A DNA stretch of 64,000 bases from Mucilaginibacter aquariorum (GTDB lineage Bacteria > Bacteroidota > Bacteroidia > Sphingobacteriales > Sphingobacteriaceae). The stretch spans positions 1,054,001-1,118,000 of the forward strand of contig NZ_JANHOH010000001.1 in NCBI RefSeq assembly GCF_024498135.1, read 5' to 3'. Below are positions 34,967 through 45,400 of this stretch, piece after piece (position 1 is the stretch's first letter; each line of letters begins with the position of its first letter). Under the pieces are notes generated by a model, which did no database searches, had not been told where the DNA came from, and was given only the letters and a program-made list of their open reading frames with translations. The position numbers and the translations under genes are program-made.

Positions 34967-35541
34967 TGATCCGGCAACTACTCATCCATATTGGAAAATC
35001 CTGTTCAATTGAAGCGGTCGACCCCGGTTTGCTCGCGTCTTTCTTTGCCTGTAAAACCTATAAAAAAAACGAACTGCTATTGACAGAAGGACAAAGGTGC
35101 TTTGAAAAATTCTTCATTATCAAAGGGTGTGTCCAACTATTTTACCTGAGAGAAAACGGGACGGAACAGACGCTTGACTTTGCTTTGGAAAACTGGTGGG
35201 CTTCGGATTTTACCGCTTTCCCAAACGGGGGCATAGCGCAATTTTCAATCCGCGCCACAGAGGATACTGAGGTTTTATGTATAAGTTCAGACGGCCAACG
35301 CGCGTTACTCAAACAGCTCCCGGAAATGAACGCTTATTTTCACGTGGTTTTCCAGCGGGCCTACGCGGCCTCACAAATGAGACTAAGATATCTCTATGAA
35401 TTTTCTAAAGAAGAATTGTACCGGCATTTCCTCGAGCATTTTCCGGATTTTACACAGCGTGTTCCCCAATACCTGCTTGCTTCTTTTTTAGGGTTCACAC
35501 CGGAGTACCTGAGCGAAATAAAGAAAAAATATCTTTCTTAA
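34966..35541 (+). CDS. Crp/Fnr-family transcriptional regulator
   Basis: 191 residues. The cyclic-nucleotide-binding beta-roll spans about 20-120 (KTYKKNELLLTEGQRCFEKF, FIIKGCVQLFYLRENGTEQT). A short C-terminal helix-turn-helix follows (RVPQYLLASFLGFTPEYLSE). It belongs to the Bacteroidetes group of small Crp/Fnr regulators that lack the cAMP-binding Arg and Ser pattern. It stands at the head of a plus-strand cluster with CMD, cupin and HD genes and probably controls it. It is possibly coupled to the 44-residue frame before it. Confidence 0.9.
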   Translation: MIRQLLIHIGKSCSIEAVDPGLLASFFACKTYKKNELLLTEGQRCFEKFFIIKGCVQLFYLRENGTEQTLDFALENWWASDFTAFPNGGIAQFSIRATEDTEVLCISSDGQRALLKQLPEMNAYFHVVFQRAYAASQMRLRYLYEFSKEELYRHFLEHFPDFTQRVPQYLLASFLGFTPEYLSEIKKKYLS

Positions 35542-35573
35542 ACCAGTTTAAGCATATCGGAATTTGTGCGCTT

Positions 35574-35581
35574 TACCTTTG
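35574..35581 (+). promoter_or_regulatory. Perfect -7 element before the CMD gene
   Basis: TACCTTTG matches TAnnTTTG exactly and lies 18 bases before the ATG at 35600. Only a weak TTTA stands where the -33 box should be (about 35547), so an activator such as the Crp/Fnr protein encoded upstream may be needed. Confidence 0.45.
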
Positions 35582-35599
35582 TGAAACACAAATAAAGTT

Positions 35600-36049
35600 A
35601 TGAATAAAGTAATCAAACATCGTCTCGATGTATGGAAAGAAGAGCCCTTATACTGGGAACTGGTATCTCAGATCGATAAACGCTTATATCAATCTACCCT
35701 TCCTAAAAACCTGATAGAGATCATTAAGATCAGGGTTTCTCAATTGAACAAGTGCGCCTATTGCATCGATTACCACACGCAGGATGCCTTGCAGCATGGA
35801 GAGACATCCCGCCGCATATTCGCCCTGCCGGCCTGGCAGGAAAGTCCCCTGTTCAGCGGGATCGAGCGCGCGGTCCTGGAGGTAGCTGAGGAAGTAACAT
35901 TTATTTTCGATCATGGCATGTCAAACGACGCGTATGAAAAACTCCGCTCCTATTTTACACCAAAAGAAATAACCGACATCATCATTTGCATCTGCCACAT
36001 GAACTTTTTAAACCGCATCGGCATATCAACCAAGACAGAAGCTATTTAA
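35600..36049 (+). CDS. Carboxymuconolactone decarboxylase/AhpD-like protein
   Basis: 149 residues of the CMD/AhpD alkylhydroperoxidase-like family. The active-site motif is C52-x-x-C55-x3-H59 (KCAYCIDYHTQDA), the pattern of peroxide- or thiol-reducing members rather than true decarboxylases. It is probably a cytoplasmic antioxidant enzyme using a dithiol. The cupin gene follows after 23 bases and the Crp/Fnr regulator precedes it by 58 bases. Confidence 0.9.
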   Translation: MNKVIKHRLDVWKEEPLYWELVSQIDKRLYQSTLPKNLIEIIKIRVSQLNKCAYCIDYHTQDALQHGETSRRIFALPAWQESPLFSGIERAVLEVAEEVTFIFDHGMSNDAYEKLRSYFTPKEITDIIICICHMNFLNRIGISTKTEAI

Positions 36050-36072
36050 ACAATATAATAAATTGACCCCAA

Positions 36073-36495
36073 ATGAAAAAAGCAACGATCACCTTTTTAA
36101 CCTATTGCGTTATCTTCACATTAAATGCAAAGGCACAGCATTCCGGCCATGCACCTGTTGCCGGTACTCCCCCACGCGTTATTCTTAAACAACTTATCCC
36201 ATCCTCCGGCCTCAAAGAGCAGGAAGTCAAAATGGTTATTGTTAATTTTGCCCCTGCCGAGAATCTGGCGGCCCACCGGCACCCTATACCAACCTTCGGC
36301 TATGTTCTGGAGGGTGAGCTGGAATCCACCTTCGATGGCAAGGTTTATCATTACAAAGCGGGCGATGCTTTTTACGAGAGGCCAAACGGCCTCCACGCCA
36401 GAACAAGAAATACAAGCAAAGACAAACCTGCTAAACTGATCGCCTTTTTTGTCGGGAACAAGGGGAAAGCCTTTCTGGTCCCCGAAAAGAAATAA
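36073..36495 (+). CDS. Secreted cupin-domain protein
   Basis: 140 residues with a signal peptide (ATITFLTYCVIFTLNAKA-Q). A single cupin barrel carries the metal-site motif AAHRHPIPTFGYVLEGELES and the second motif YKAGDAFYERPNGLHA. These small periplasmic cupins often sit next to CMD/AhpD genes in Bacteroidetes, as here. The enzymatic role is not established. It probably shares a transcript with the CMD gene. Confidence 0.88.
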   Translation: MKKATITFLTYCVIFTLNAKAQHSGHAPVAGTPPRVILKQLIPSSGLKEQEVKMVIVNFAPAENLAAHRHPIPTFGYVLEGELESTFDGKVYHYKAGDAFYERPNGLHARTRNTSKDKPAKLIAFFVGNKGKAFLVPEKK

Positions 36496-36557
36496 TGACC
36501 TGAAACGGCACCTTTCCCAGGGCCTGCGGGCATTAAATTCGTTTTTTTAAAGTGTAT

Positions 36558-37208
36558 ATGATGGAAAATTCAGGAAAAATTATCGCTGGTATAAAAATAC
36601 CCGACAGCGTGATCGCCAGGCAGGCAACAGAACTATTACGCGAACACGGCAGTGAACTGTTGTACAACCATTCGCTTCGTACATTTCTTTTCGCAGCGCT
36701 GAACGGCAGGCAAAATAATAGCCGGTATGATGCAGAGTTATTGTTCGTCAGCGCAATGTTTCATGATCTGGGGCTAACCCCTCATTACCGGAGCGACGAT
36801 AAAAGGTTCGAGGTTGATGGCGCGAATGCGGCCCGGGATTTTCTGCGTGCTCACGGTGTTTCACCGCCATCGCTGCAACTGGTCTGGGACGCCATTGCGC
36901 TTCATACCTCACCGGGTATTGCCGAGTACAAAGAGCCGGAAGTAGCGCTGCTTAATTTTGGAGCGGCGCTGGATGTAGTGGGCAGGGGCTATGATCAGTT
37001 ATCGGATAACGACCGTGAAGCAATTGTCAAACATTTTCCGCGCAACGGGCTAAAGAAAAACATGATAACGACTTTTTTTGATGGTTTTAAACATAAACCG
37101 CATACTACCTACGGAAGCATCAATGCAGACATTTGTGTATGCATGATCCCGGGGTATAAAAGACAAGACTTCTGTGACGCCATTTTGCATTCGCCCTGGC
37201 CGGAGTAA
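36558..37208 (+). CDS. HD-domain phosphohydrolase-like protein
   Basis: 216 residues from the ATG at 36558 (MENSGKIIAGI); another ATG two codons upstream is possible. The HD metal motif is visible as SAMFHDLGLTPHY, with a first His in LLYNHSLRTFLF and later ALHTSPGIAEYKEPE. The family resembles cyanamide hydratase-like HD proteins in pattern (NHSLRTFLF, then FHDLGL, then HTS). The substrate is not known. It is the last gene of the Crp-CMD-cupin-HD group. Confidence 0.82.
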   Translation: MMENSGKIIAGIKIPDSVIARQATELLREHGSELLYNHSLRTFLFAALNGRQNNSRYDAELLFVSAMFHDLGLTPHYRSDDKRFEVDGANAARDFLRAHGVSPPSLQLVWDAIALHTSPGIAEYKEPEVALLNFGAALDVVGRGYDQLSDNDREAIVKHFPRNGLKKNMITTFFDGFKHKPHTTYGSINADICVCMIPGYKRQDFCDAILHSPWPE

Positions 37209-37468
37209 TGGAGCAAAACGCTATAAGCAGCGCAAACAGACCCCGAAAGCTTCCGGCTACCGTTGCCGGACGAGGCACCCGCAGGGCCCGGTCATTCTTT
37301 TAACCAGGTTATTCGGAGAGCGGGCCCGGAACGGGGCGATCAAAGCTTGCAGCAAAAAAACGCTATGCTGAATCGAGCCTTACAGTTACCATTGTTGCAA
37401 AAAAGCACCGCAGAATTCGGGTATCCGGTTTAATATTGTACTGCTGTTCTTGAATTTCGAAAATGCTT

Positions 37469-39907
37469 TTAGTTCCCCGAAGCCGCTCCCTGAACATCGT
37501 CGTTACTGATACCCCTCTTGCTTTTCTTCACCGCTTCTTTCAGCTTGCCGAAGCGGTAATTCAGGCTGACGGTGAAGCCTCTGAAATAGGCACGGTTAAT
37601 ATTTGTTTGGGTAAAATCGGGTCCGAATGAATTCCTGATGTTATTCCTATATTTAGTGAAAGGGTTATTGACCGTGGCCGAGAACGAAAGTTTATCCTTC
37701 ACCACATCTTTATTAACCGTGAACGATACACTGGCATAAGGGTTTGAAGTACCCTGGATGGAAAGGTTCGGGCCATTCAGAAACACGTTGGTGCTAACGC
37801 GCCAGCCCTGCTCAAAGTTATAAGCGCTGCTGACCGATGCGCCATACATAAAGCCCTGGTTTTTTACCAGCTGACCATTCACTATACCCTGCACACGGCC
37901 ATGCGCAATTCTGCCGTTGAACGATGAGCTCCATTTTTTGGTGATGGGGTAATTGATATTACCGTTGAAGGTAAACAGGCGGGCTTTACCAGTGTTATCA
38001 AAACTGTTGCGGGTAATATTCGTGGCCGGATCGAAAACCACAACAGGCATGATCAGGTCATTAAAATAATTATAGCCGAGCATCAGGTTCAGTGAAGCCT
38101 TTTGAGTTCTGCTATAACCTAACTGGATATTATTAGATACCGCGGGCCTGAGATTGGGGTTTCCCGACGATTCGAAGTTTGGGTTCGAGCGGTCTACAAA
38201 AGGGTTTAGCTGATATATACCCGGACGCTGTATTCTTTGCGAAAACCCGAGGTTTACTGTACCGGAGTTTTTAAACTGCTTACTGATACTTACCGAAGGC
38301 ACTATATTAAAGAAGTTTTTACTCAGCTGCGATGTGGTAGAAATAAAATCAGCATCGATCAATGTCTCCTCTACCCTCGCGCCTGCTTTAAAGCTCCAGC
38401 TTTGCAGGGTGTAGCTATAGCTATTGTATGCGCCCAATACATTTTGGCTATTATCAAACTTATTGCTTCGCGACGGGTCGGCCTCAAAACCGCCTGTTGC
38501 CGCATTATATCCGAGGTACTGAAAATCACTGTTGTTATCACGCATAATTGCTTTTACCCCCATTTCGATATTCAGCTTCTTTACAGGGTGTACGTAATCT
38601 ACCTGGAAAGTCTGTTCCGAAGATTCGCCTTCGTTGTTTTGCAGGTAATCGGGCGTGGCATAGTTCACCCGGTTCGATGCCGTCAGCGCCGCATGCTGCC
38701 TGTTGTTGAAGGTATAATACTGGTACGAAAAGGTGAGCAGCCTTTGCTTGCTGCTTTTAAAACCCAGTTGGTAATTTAAAGCCACATTCAGGCCCCTCCC
38801 GCCTGCCGTATTGTTATTGTAGAGGTCGTATTGCTGGACCATGTTACCCGCTTCGTTCAAAACGGAACTTTGCGTGTTGATACCATCCTGGTTATTTCCA
38901 TTAACATTGAATTGCCCCGAGATCAGGTTAAGACTGTCTATTTCGTAGCTGATCCCGACTTCTGCATAGCCATTCCTGCCATCCCATTCTGCCGTATTAC
39001 GCTGGCTGAGGCTGGTTGGGTTGCTCCCGGCAGAAAGCCTTGTAATGGAATTGAGCACTTCGGGCGAGTTGGAAACATTCGCACCAAAGTAACCCGACAG
39101 CTCCAGCTTGCCCTGTTTAGACGAAAACGACCCGCCCAACCGCGGGCCGCCTACCGGGAACACCTGGCTAACGTTTAGCGTACCATTGTATCCGTTACTC
39201 ACTTTTTTATTGGTGACAATATTGATGATACCAGCCATTCCCTCGGCATCATACCTGGACGAAGGGTTGGTGATTACTTCGATGCTTTGAATGGTTGACG
39301 CCGGCATGCTTTTGAGGATATTTTTGGGGTCACGCTCCATCATGCCCGATGGCTTGCCGTTAACAAATATCCGGTAGCTGCTATTCCCCTTCAAAAGAAT
39401 ATTATCGTCGCCATCCACGCTCAGCAAAGGCACTTTCCGCATCATCTCCAGCACACTGCTGCTTTTGCTGTCGGGGTCGGATTTTAAGTCGTAGGTGAGT
39501 TTGTCAATGTCCTGTTTAATGATGGGCCGATCGGCTGTAATAGCCACCGTTTTTAGCTGTGTGATTTGTTCGCTGATAGCAATGTTGCCCAGACTGATGG
39601 AAAGCTTCGCACTGTCTGTCAAGTCGACGGGGAGTGTTTTTGAGTTAAAACCAACGCTTACCAGCGAGAGCAGGTATTTTCCGGATGGCAGCTTTTCCAA
39701 AATGAACGTCCCGTCGGGTTTGGTCACGGCGGTTCGCATCAATTGCTTTGCCGGGTTGCGGAGGTACACAGTTACATAGCCGACCGGTCGTTTCGATAGT
39801 GAATCGGTGGCCACGCCGTTTACTGCGAATAATGACGGGCCTGCTTGTCCGAATGCCCGGATCATAGCGATTGAACACAGGATGAGGAGTAAAAACTTTA
39901 GTTTCAT
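37469..39907 (-). CDS. Outer-membrane beta-barrel receptor (TonB-dependent-like, OMP_b-brl family)
   Basis: 812 residues from the ATG at 39907, where the signal peptide begins (MKLKFLLLILCSIAMIRAFG). A carboxypeptidase-regulatory-like domain (about 30-110) is followed by a plug-like domain with SIEVITNPSSRYDAEGMAGI and a large barrel ending in FRGFTVSLNYRFGK plus a basic tail. Codons further upstream lack a signal peptide. No SusD or periplasmic partner lies nearby, so it is an orphan receptor; the ligand (metal, siderophore or peptide) cannot be told. Confidence 0.88.
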   Translation of the reverse strand: MKLKFLLLILCSIAMIRAFGQAGPSLFAVNGVATDSLSKRPVGYVTVYLRNPAKQLMRTAVTKPDGTFILEKLPSGKYLLSLVSVGFNSKTLPVDLTDSAKLSISLGNIAISEQITQLKTVAITADRPIIKQDIDKLTYDLKSDPDSKSSSVLEMMRKVPLLSVDGDDNILLKGNSSYRIFVNGKPSGMMERDPKNILKSMPASTIQSIEVITNPSSRYDAEGMAGIINIVTNKKVSNGYNGTLNVSQVFPVGGPRLGGSFSSKQGKLELSGYFGANVSNSPEVLNSITRLSAGSNPTSLSQRNTAEWDGRNGYAEVGISYEIDSLNLISGQFNVNGNNQDGINTQSSVLNEAGNMVQQYDLYNNNTAGGRGLNVALNYQLGFKSSKQRLLTFSYQYYTFNNRQHAALTASNRVNYATPDYLQNNEGESSEQTFQVDYVHPVKKLNIEMGVKAIMRDNNSDFQYLGYNAATGGFEADPSRSNKFDNSQNVLGAYNSYSYTLQSWSFKAGARVEETLIDADFISTTSQLSKNFFNIVPSVSISKQFKNSGTVNLGFSQRIQRPGIYQLNPFVDRSNPNFESSGNPNLRPAVSNNIQLGYSRTQKASLNLMLGYNYFNDLIMPVVVFDPATNITRNSFDNTGKARLFTFNGNINYPITKKWSSSFNGRIAHGRVQGIVNGQLVKNQGFMYGASVSSAYNFEQGWRVSTNVFLNGPNLSIQGTSNPYASVSFTVNKDVVKDKLSFSATVNNPFTKYRNNIRNSFGPDFTQTNINRAYFRGFTVSLNYRFGKLKEAVKKSKRGISNDDVQGAASGN

Positions 39908-40276
39908 GAGGTGATAGCTAAATGTTTGACAATACGTTTCTGAGCTGTTTAAACCACTGTGAGATTTACACAATACCATGCAATACATAGTACTATGCAC
40001 ATATGACAACGTACGCAAAGATTTGTTACACTTACCTCAAATTAAAATTTCATTAAACTGACCGGCATCTCAGTCCCCGTTTTTGAAGGGATGCCATCAC
40101 CGCATCACCACGTCCGCATCAGGGATGGCAGCGGCATCCTCCGCATGTATATACGGTTTCAAGAGGATATTCCGGCTTTTTTCCGGCGTAACCCGTCTTC
40201 TCTTTTTGGCTTTATCCCCGGTTTCGCAGTTAGAGAATATCTTCCCATTTTTGCCTGCAGCATCAACCAGGAAACG

Positions 40277-40372
40277 ATGATCACCTTATACGACTTCCAT
40301 GCCATGACCCTGCCTGAAAAAGCCGCGGCGGTCTGGGAAGGCACCTTTATCGGCGACAGGCAGGATAACTAA
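40277..40372 (+). pseudogene. Truncated duplicate of the 79-residue gene at 40708
   Basis: The 31-codon frame MITLYDFHAMTLPEKAAAVW onward is almost identical to the first 28 residues of the protein at 40708-40947, then ends in QDN and a stop. The copies are 431 bases apart in direct orientation. It is a partial tandem duplication with loss of the 3' part. Confidence 0.7.
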
Positions 40373-40707
40373 GGTAGATTAAACCAAAGCGAAATATCAG
40401 TTAGTACACGAAGGTATGATTTGCAGTTTTATTGCTCATCCATCGTACACCAGGGGGTATCTGGGCGATTGCTGCCCATGCTTAATACCGGCACTTGCCG
40501 GGAAACTAACAGAGCTGGTCGGTGAATACGACAAGCCAATCAGGCCCTGGCTCCACTTTTCCCTCTAATAGGAGAACCTCGGTTAAGGAAGCAGAAGATA
40601 AAAATGGCTTCAAATGCCACGCGCTTTACCCCGCATACAAAAAACCTGTAAATTCACTGGTTTTAGAAAATATCTCTCATCTTTGGAACTGAAATAATAC
40701 GAAAACC
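40373..40707. other. Gene-free stretch between the direct repeats
   Basis: About 335 bases with stops in all frames, separating the truncated and complete copies of the MITLYDFH gene. No promoter matching TAnnTTTG with a spaced TTG is convincing. The sequence is probably decayed coding DNA. Confidence 0.3.
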
Positions 40708-40947
40708 ATGATCACCCTATACGACTTCCATGCCATGACCCTACCCGAAAAAGCCGCAACGGTCTGGGAAGGCACCTTTATTGGCGACAGGCCGGAAGGC
40801 GAGCTGTTTGTACAGCTTTATAACATGGGTACCTTTTACGCCGAAGTCTTCTACAACCGGGAAATCAATGAAATTGTAAAAGTGCGCGGTTTTAAAAGCA
40901 CTAAATTGATCGAGCCTTACCTGAAAGCCATCAAAATCACGTTTTGA
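40708..40947 (+). CDS. Conserved hypothetical protein, 79 residues
   Basis: A small cytoplasmic protein with aromatic-rich beta strands (GELFVQLYNMGTFYAEVFYN) and a C-terminal VRGFKSTKLIEPYLKAI. No cysteine or signal peptide. Its 5' end is duplicated at 40277-40372. The function is unknown. A strong terminator follows at 41007-41034. Confidence 0.6.
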   Translation: MITLYDFHAMTLPEKAATVWEGTFIGDRPEGELFVQLYNMGTFYAEVFYNREINEIVKVRGFKSTKLIEPYLKAIKITF

Positions 40948-41006
40948 TCTCCTCCATATATTGGAGGAACCCGGCATTGTGAAGTCCTTACGAAACACTT
41001 GTAAAT

Positions 41007-41034
41007 AAAGAGGCCGGAAAATTCCGGCCTCTTT
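41007..41034. terminator. Bidirectional intrinsic terminator
   Basis: AAAGAGGCCGGAA and TTCCGGCCTCTTT form a 13-bp stem with a very short loop, then TTGTTTT. It separates the plus-strand 79-residue gene from the minus-strand phosphodiesterase gene. Confidence 0.75.
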
Positions 41035-41038
41035 TGTT

Positions 41039-42400
41039 TTAGTAAAAAAGCTCCGGATAAATTTCACCATCGGCTGAAGGCAGCGGTACCCCGGTTAGCT
41101 TGCTGATGAGCGGGGCAATATCTACCATATTCATTACCGGGATAACCGTTCCTTTTTTAAGGCCCGGGCCAAAGGCTACAAAACCTGTCCGGATCTGTTT
41201 ATGATCCGGGTAAAAACCATGGGTCCCTTTCACCTTGTTAAACTTTTGAATTAAGGTTTCTGTGCCGTTACCCAAGGTTGTACCGTTCAAACCACTCAAC
41301 GCAAGCTCAACATTGGGATCCGCGCCAACTTTATCAAGTCCGGTTTTGTTTACTACCTGATAGTATTGTTTTATAGAATCAGGTTGTTGTGCTAAAATAA
41401 CGGCAACTTTGCTTAGTGTAGCTTTATCGTTCTTATCCTTTAACTGCAGGAACGATGATCCGCCCGAGGAATGGAACTGTGCTTTCCAGTTGCCTGTTTT
41501 AACATCGGTCATTAAACCGGCCTGCTTCAGCAGGACATTTGGGTTGAAGCTGCGGCAGATATTCTCGAATCCATGGTCGCCCAGGATAATAATTAAGGTA
41601 CTATCTGCAATCTTAGCCCTGTTTACGGCTTCAACCAAAGTTTTGATAGCCCTGTCCGCCCCTGCCACAGACGCTTTTACCATGTAGTGGTCGCGGCCGT
41701 TTTCGTGTTCGTAATGGTCGGTACAAGCCAGGTGAAGCGCTAAAAAGTTTGGCTTATACTTTTTAATGATGTACCCGGCTATACGGGCTACATTTTCGTC
41801 CTGTATCAGCTCATCATTATCCGCGTTAAGGTCGGTTGCTTCCAATATACCCGTAGCATTATCCTGTACTTCTTTCCACAAGGTTGCAGGGTACGTGGCA
41901 GCAGCCGTATACGGCCTTGCATCGGCCATATTTTTATAGTCCCAATATTCCGGTATCCTGTAATCTATCGGGGCATTAAAGGTTACCGGCCAGCGTACAC
42001 AGGCAGTTGTTTTCCCTGCTTTATGCATCGCGTCCCAAAGCGTTGGCGCTTTTATCAGGTTATAATCCCAGTACCATTTGCCGGTTGCTCCCCCGGGTTC
42101 AAACGGTGTGTTATAATAGATGCCATGTTTTGCCGGTGTTACGCCGGTTACCATAGTGGTATGATTTGGATAAGTCACCGAGGGAAACACAGGGTTTAAA
42201 CCCTGTGCAGCAACCCCGTTCTTCATTAATTCCCGGACGGTAGGCATCGCGTAATTGCTGTCCAGGTAAAATTCCGGCCGGAAGCCGTCTACCGTAACCA
42301 ATATCACGTACTTTGCCTGCGGGGCCTGCGCCACGACATTTTCTTTCAAACCGAATAGTACCGCAAGTGCTATGAGTATGCTGTATATGTTTCTTTTCAT
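41039..42400 (-). CDS. Secreted alkaline-phosphatase-superfamily phosphodiesterase/pyrophosphatase
   Basis: 453 residues with a signal peptide (about 1-25). It is of the nucleotide pyrophosphatase/phosphodiesterase type: VTVDGFRPEF holds the metal ligand D38, and FPSVTYPNH the nucleophile T76 with N79/H80. LALHLACTDHYEHENG and ILGDHGFENI supply the second metal set (Asp-x3-His, Asp-His). It should hydrolyse phosphodiester or pyrophosphate bonds in the periplasm or on the surface. It follows the TonB receptor gene by 11 bases, so uptake and hydrolysis are probably linked, perhaps for phosphorus. Confidence 0.9.
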   Translation of the reverse strand: MKRNIYSILIALAVLFGLKENVVAQAPQAKYVILVTVDGFRPEFYLDSNYAMPTVRELMKNGVAAQGLNPVFPSVTYPNHTTMVTGVTPAKHGIYYNTPFEPGGATGKWYWDYNLIKAPTLWDAMHKAGKTTACVRWPVTFNAPIDYRIPEYWDYKNMADARPYTAAATYPATLWKEVQDNATGILEATDLNADNDELIQDENVARIAGYIIKKYKPNFLALHLACTDHYEHENGRDHYMVKASVAGADRAIKTLVEAVNRAKIADSTLIIILGDHGFENICRSFNPNVLLKQAGLMTDVKTGNWKAQFHSSGGSSFLQLKDKNDKATLSKVAVILAQQPDSIKQYYQVVNKTGLDKVGADPNVELALSGLNGTTLGNGTETLIQKFNKVKGTHGFYPDHKQIRTGFVAFGPGLKKGTVIPVMNMVDIAPLISKLTGVPLPSADGEIYPELFY

Positions 42401-42411
42401 GTTAATGTCAA

Positions 42412-45400
42412 TTAAAATCCGTAACGTAAACCCAACTGGAACTGGTAAGGGTTACCACTTAAGTTGGATACACCGGCGTTGGTGTTAACCGTATATACAT
42501 ACTGTTGCTTGGCGGTATCAAAGCTTTTAATGTTGTAGATGGAAGTTGCGCCAAGGTTATGGTTTACGCCCCAGTTTTTGTTCAGCAAGTTGCTCACGTT
42601 AAACAGATCGACTGATAATTCTATAAACTGTTTCCTGTAAACTGCCAGTTTTTTGATCAGCCTTAAATCCACCACACCATAAAAAGGATTTACACCGCCG
42701 TTGCGTTCGGCTATTTTGCCAAAGCTGTTACGGATGTAATCTTTCATACCTTTCTCCACCTTCGGGTTGTTTAAGATAGCATTGATACCATCTTTAAGAT
42801 ATTGGGGAGTAGAAGCAGCGTTAGGGTCATAGATATACGCCAGGTCATTACTTGCCACAAAATCACCGTTGACGTTCCCGTTCACAAACAGGGTATAACG
42901 GGTACCGCTTAAGCCCGAAAACCGAACGCCAGCGCTAAAGCCATGGAACGTTGGCGAGCTGCCATAAGCTACAATTTTACTTCTGAACTGGTTATCGGAA
43001 TAGCTCATGCCGCCCAGGTTGCGCGGGTCATCTTTTACGTATTGTACCAGGGTAGCTGTGTTGGCGACATTACCGTTGTAAGAGGTATTGTCTTTGGTTT
43101 GGTTCCAGGTGTAGGATACCGAGATCTCGCCCTGTTTGTAGTACCTGTAATCGGCATCAAACACCAATGCCATCTGATTTACCCGGCCAACGCTTTGCAA
43201 TTCCAATACACGTCCAACTTCAGTAGTTTTTCTGCCCTGCGTCCAGTCGGCTGTACCATTGTCTGCTTTAATGGTATTTGCGGGCACGTATACTCCCCTG
43301 TTATCCTCAGCGGCGATGCGGAAGTATGGTTGGTCTGCCATATTTTTATCAAGGTAGGTATAGTTGTTGCGGCCTAAACTTAAATATCCGCTTGCCGTAA
43401 CCCTAAAGTTTTGCGCGAAGAAGTGCGAGTAGGACAGGTTGGCTTTGTATACAACCGGTACCTTAGCATCCTTACCATTCATGTTAATGGTGGCCAGTTT
43501 TGGTATCGCAGGGTTGTTAAGCAAGTCCAAACCAGGTGCTGTAGATGGATCGTTCCGGTATCCCGGAAAGTTTGGCTTTGGTATCAAAGCTGTATTGGTA
43601 ATATCAACTCCTATAATGTGCGAACCATCGAACAGCATATTATTGATCATGGAGTACGGGTTTAACGCCGACCCCAGGATACCGCCGCCTAAGCGGATAA
43701 TATCTTTACCGTTCTGGCCAACATCCCATGTTGCCTGAACCCTTGGCTGTACCTGGAAGGTGGCCAGCTTATTGGATGTATTCAGGCCGAGCGTGTTGTA
43801 CACCACCTGGTTAAAGTTCGCCTGGTCAAGGTACGTAGTATAATCGGCACGAATACCGGCCGTTAAATCAAAACCCGGGAATAAGGTTGTTTGTACCTGC
43901 GCGTATAAATTGGGGGCGAGGATGTTAAATTTTATATTCCTGTCTGATGCGGTGTAGATATCTCTTGCATAACGGTATGGCGTAAGGTTATCAAAGTTAG
44001 TTAAGCCGGTAAAGTAAAAACGGCCGTTTATTTCACTGCCATAAATAGAATTTTGATTAGTGAACGTTAAACCACCGCCAAAGGTAAAGTTGTATTTTCC
44101 TTTCGTCCAGTAAAGGTTGTCGGTTAGCTGGGCAACATTGTTGTTAAAATAATCGCCACCGTAACGCTGCCCGCCCAACTGTATAGCAGTTGAATAACTG
44201 GTCCCATCAGCCGCCTTTGAAGGAATGTTCTGAATAATAGCGCGCGGGATGTTGTCCGCAGGCAACTGGCTGTTCGCAAACAGCTTGTTGTACTCCCAGT
44301 AATGCTGGACTTTTAACTCGTTGGTCAAATTTGGGCTCAGTATACTACGTAACGATGCCATTACGCTGTTGTTTAAACTTTTACGTGTGCTGTATACCTC
44401 GTAAATATTGATAGCCGTATTATCACCATCTGACTGATTGTCCATATCGTAGATAAAGTTGTCCCGTATGGTGAAAAGGTTCTTAGGATTTATCTGCCAG
44501 TCGATACGGGCAAAGCCCGCGTGCGTGTTTTTAAACTTATCAAACTGGCCAAACTGTGGTGAGCTTGCCACGCCATATTTATTCCTGGCAATGGTTAAAA
44601 AGTTGTCTAAGGTAGCCTGGGTTACGTTAAATCGTTTTTCGTCATCTGCCGATTGTATATTGGCGATATACAATGGCCTTGAATCGGCCTGGTGATCCCA
44701 CGCGATAAAAAACTGTGCTTTATCCTTAACGATCGGGCCCCCTAATGAGAAACCATACTGGTAGGTAGAAAATGCCTGGTTACGCTTTAAACCGTTTAAA
44801 CCATACGGACTGGACAGCCAGTTCGCACGCGCATAAGTAAAGGCACTTCCTGACAGGACGTTTGTTCCTGACTTGGTTACCGTGCTGATCGTACCACCAC
44901 CTGCATTACCGTAGGTAACATCATATTGATTGGTAACTACCTGGAACTCCCTTACTGCCTCGAGCGAAATAGAGTAAGCGCCTGTAGGCTGCCCGCCTGA
45001 TATTGTACCCCTTGCTGCCATACCATCAATCGTATAGTTGGTCGCAGAAGCTAACTGGCCGCTTAAGCTGCTGCCCGCGCTCAGCGGGGACAGATCTGCA
45101 AGTGAGGTAAAATTACGGCCGTTTACCGGTAGCTTCGCAATATCCTTAGCGGTCACCGCTGTTGCGGAACCAATATTCTCAATTTTATTACGTGTTGACG
45201 GTGCTTTGACCTCCACAGCATTAAGCTCCTGAATTTTTTGCTCCATCACGAACGAAACCTGTAGCAGGTCACCCTGGTTTAGGGCATACCCGGTTTGTTT
45301 TTGTGTAGCTAAACCCATGGCCTCTACCGTAATGCTGTAAGGCGAACCCAAGGGGAGCTCTTTCAGCAAAAATGTTCCTTTTGAATTAGAGGTAGCTTTA

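Noticed and set aside
38237..38779. 180-codon plus-strand frame inside the outer-membrane receptor gene
   Set aside because: Antisense to a clear barrel protein; no start context or family signal.
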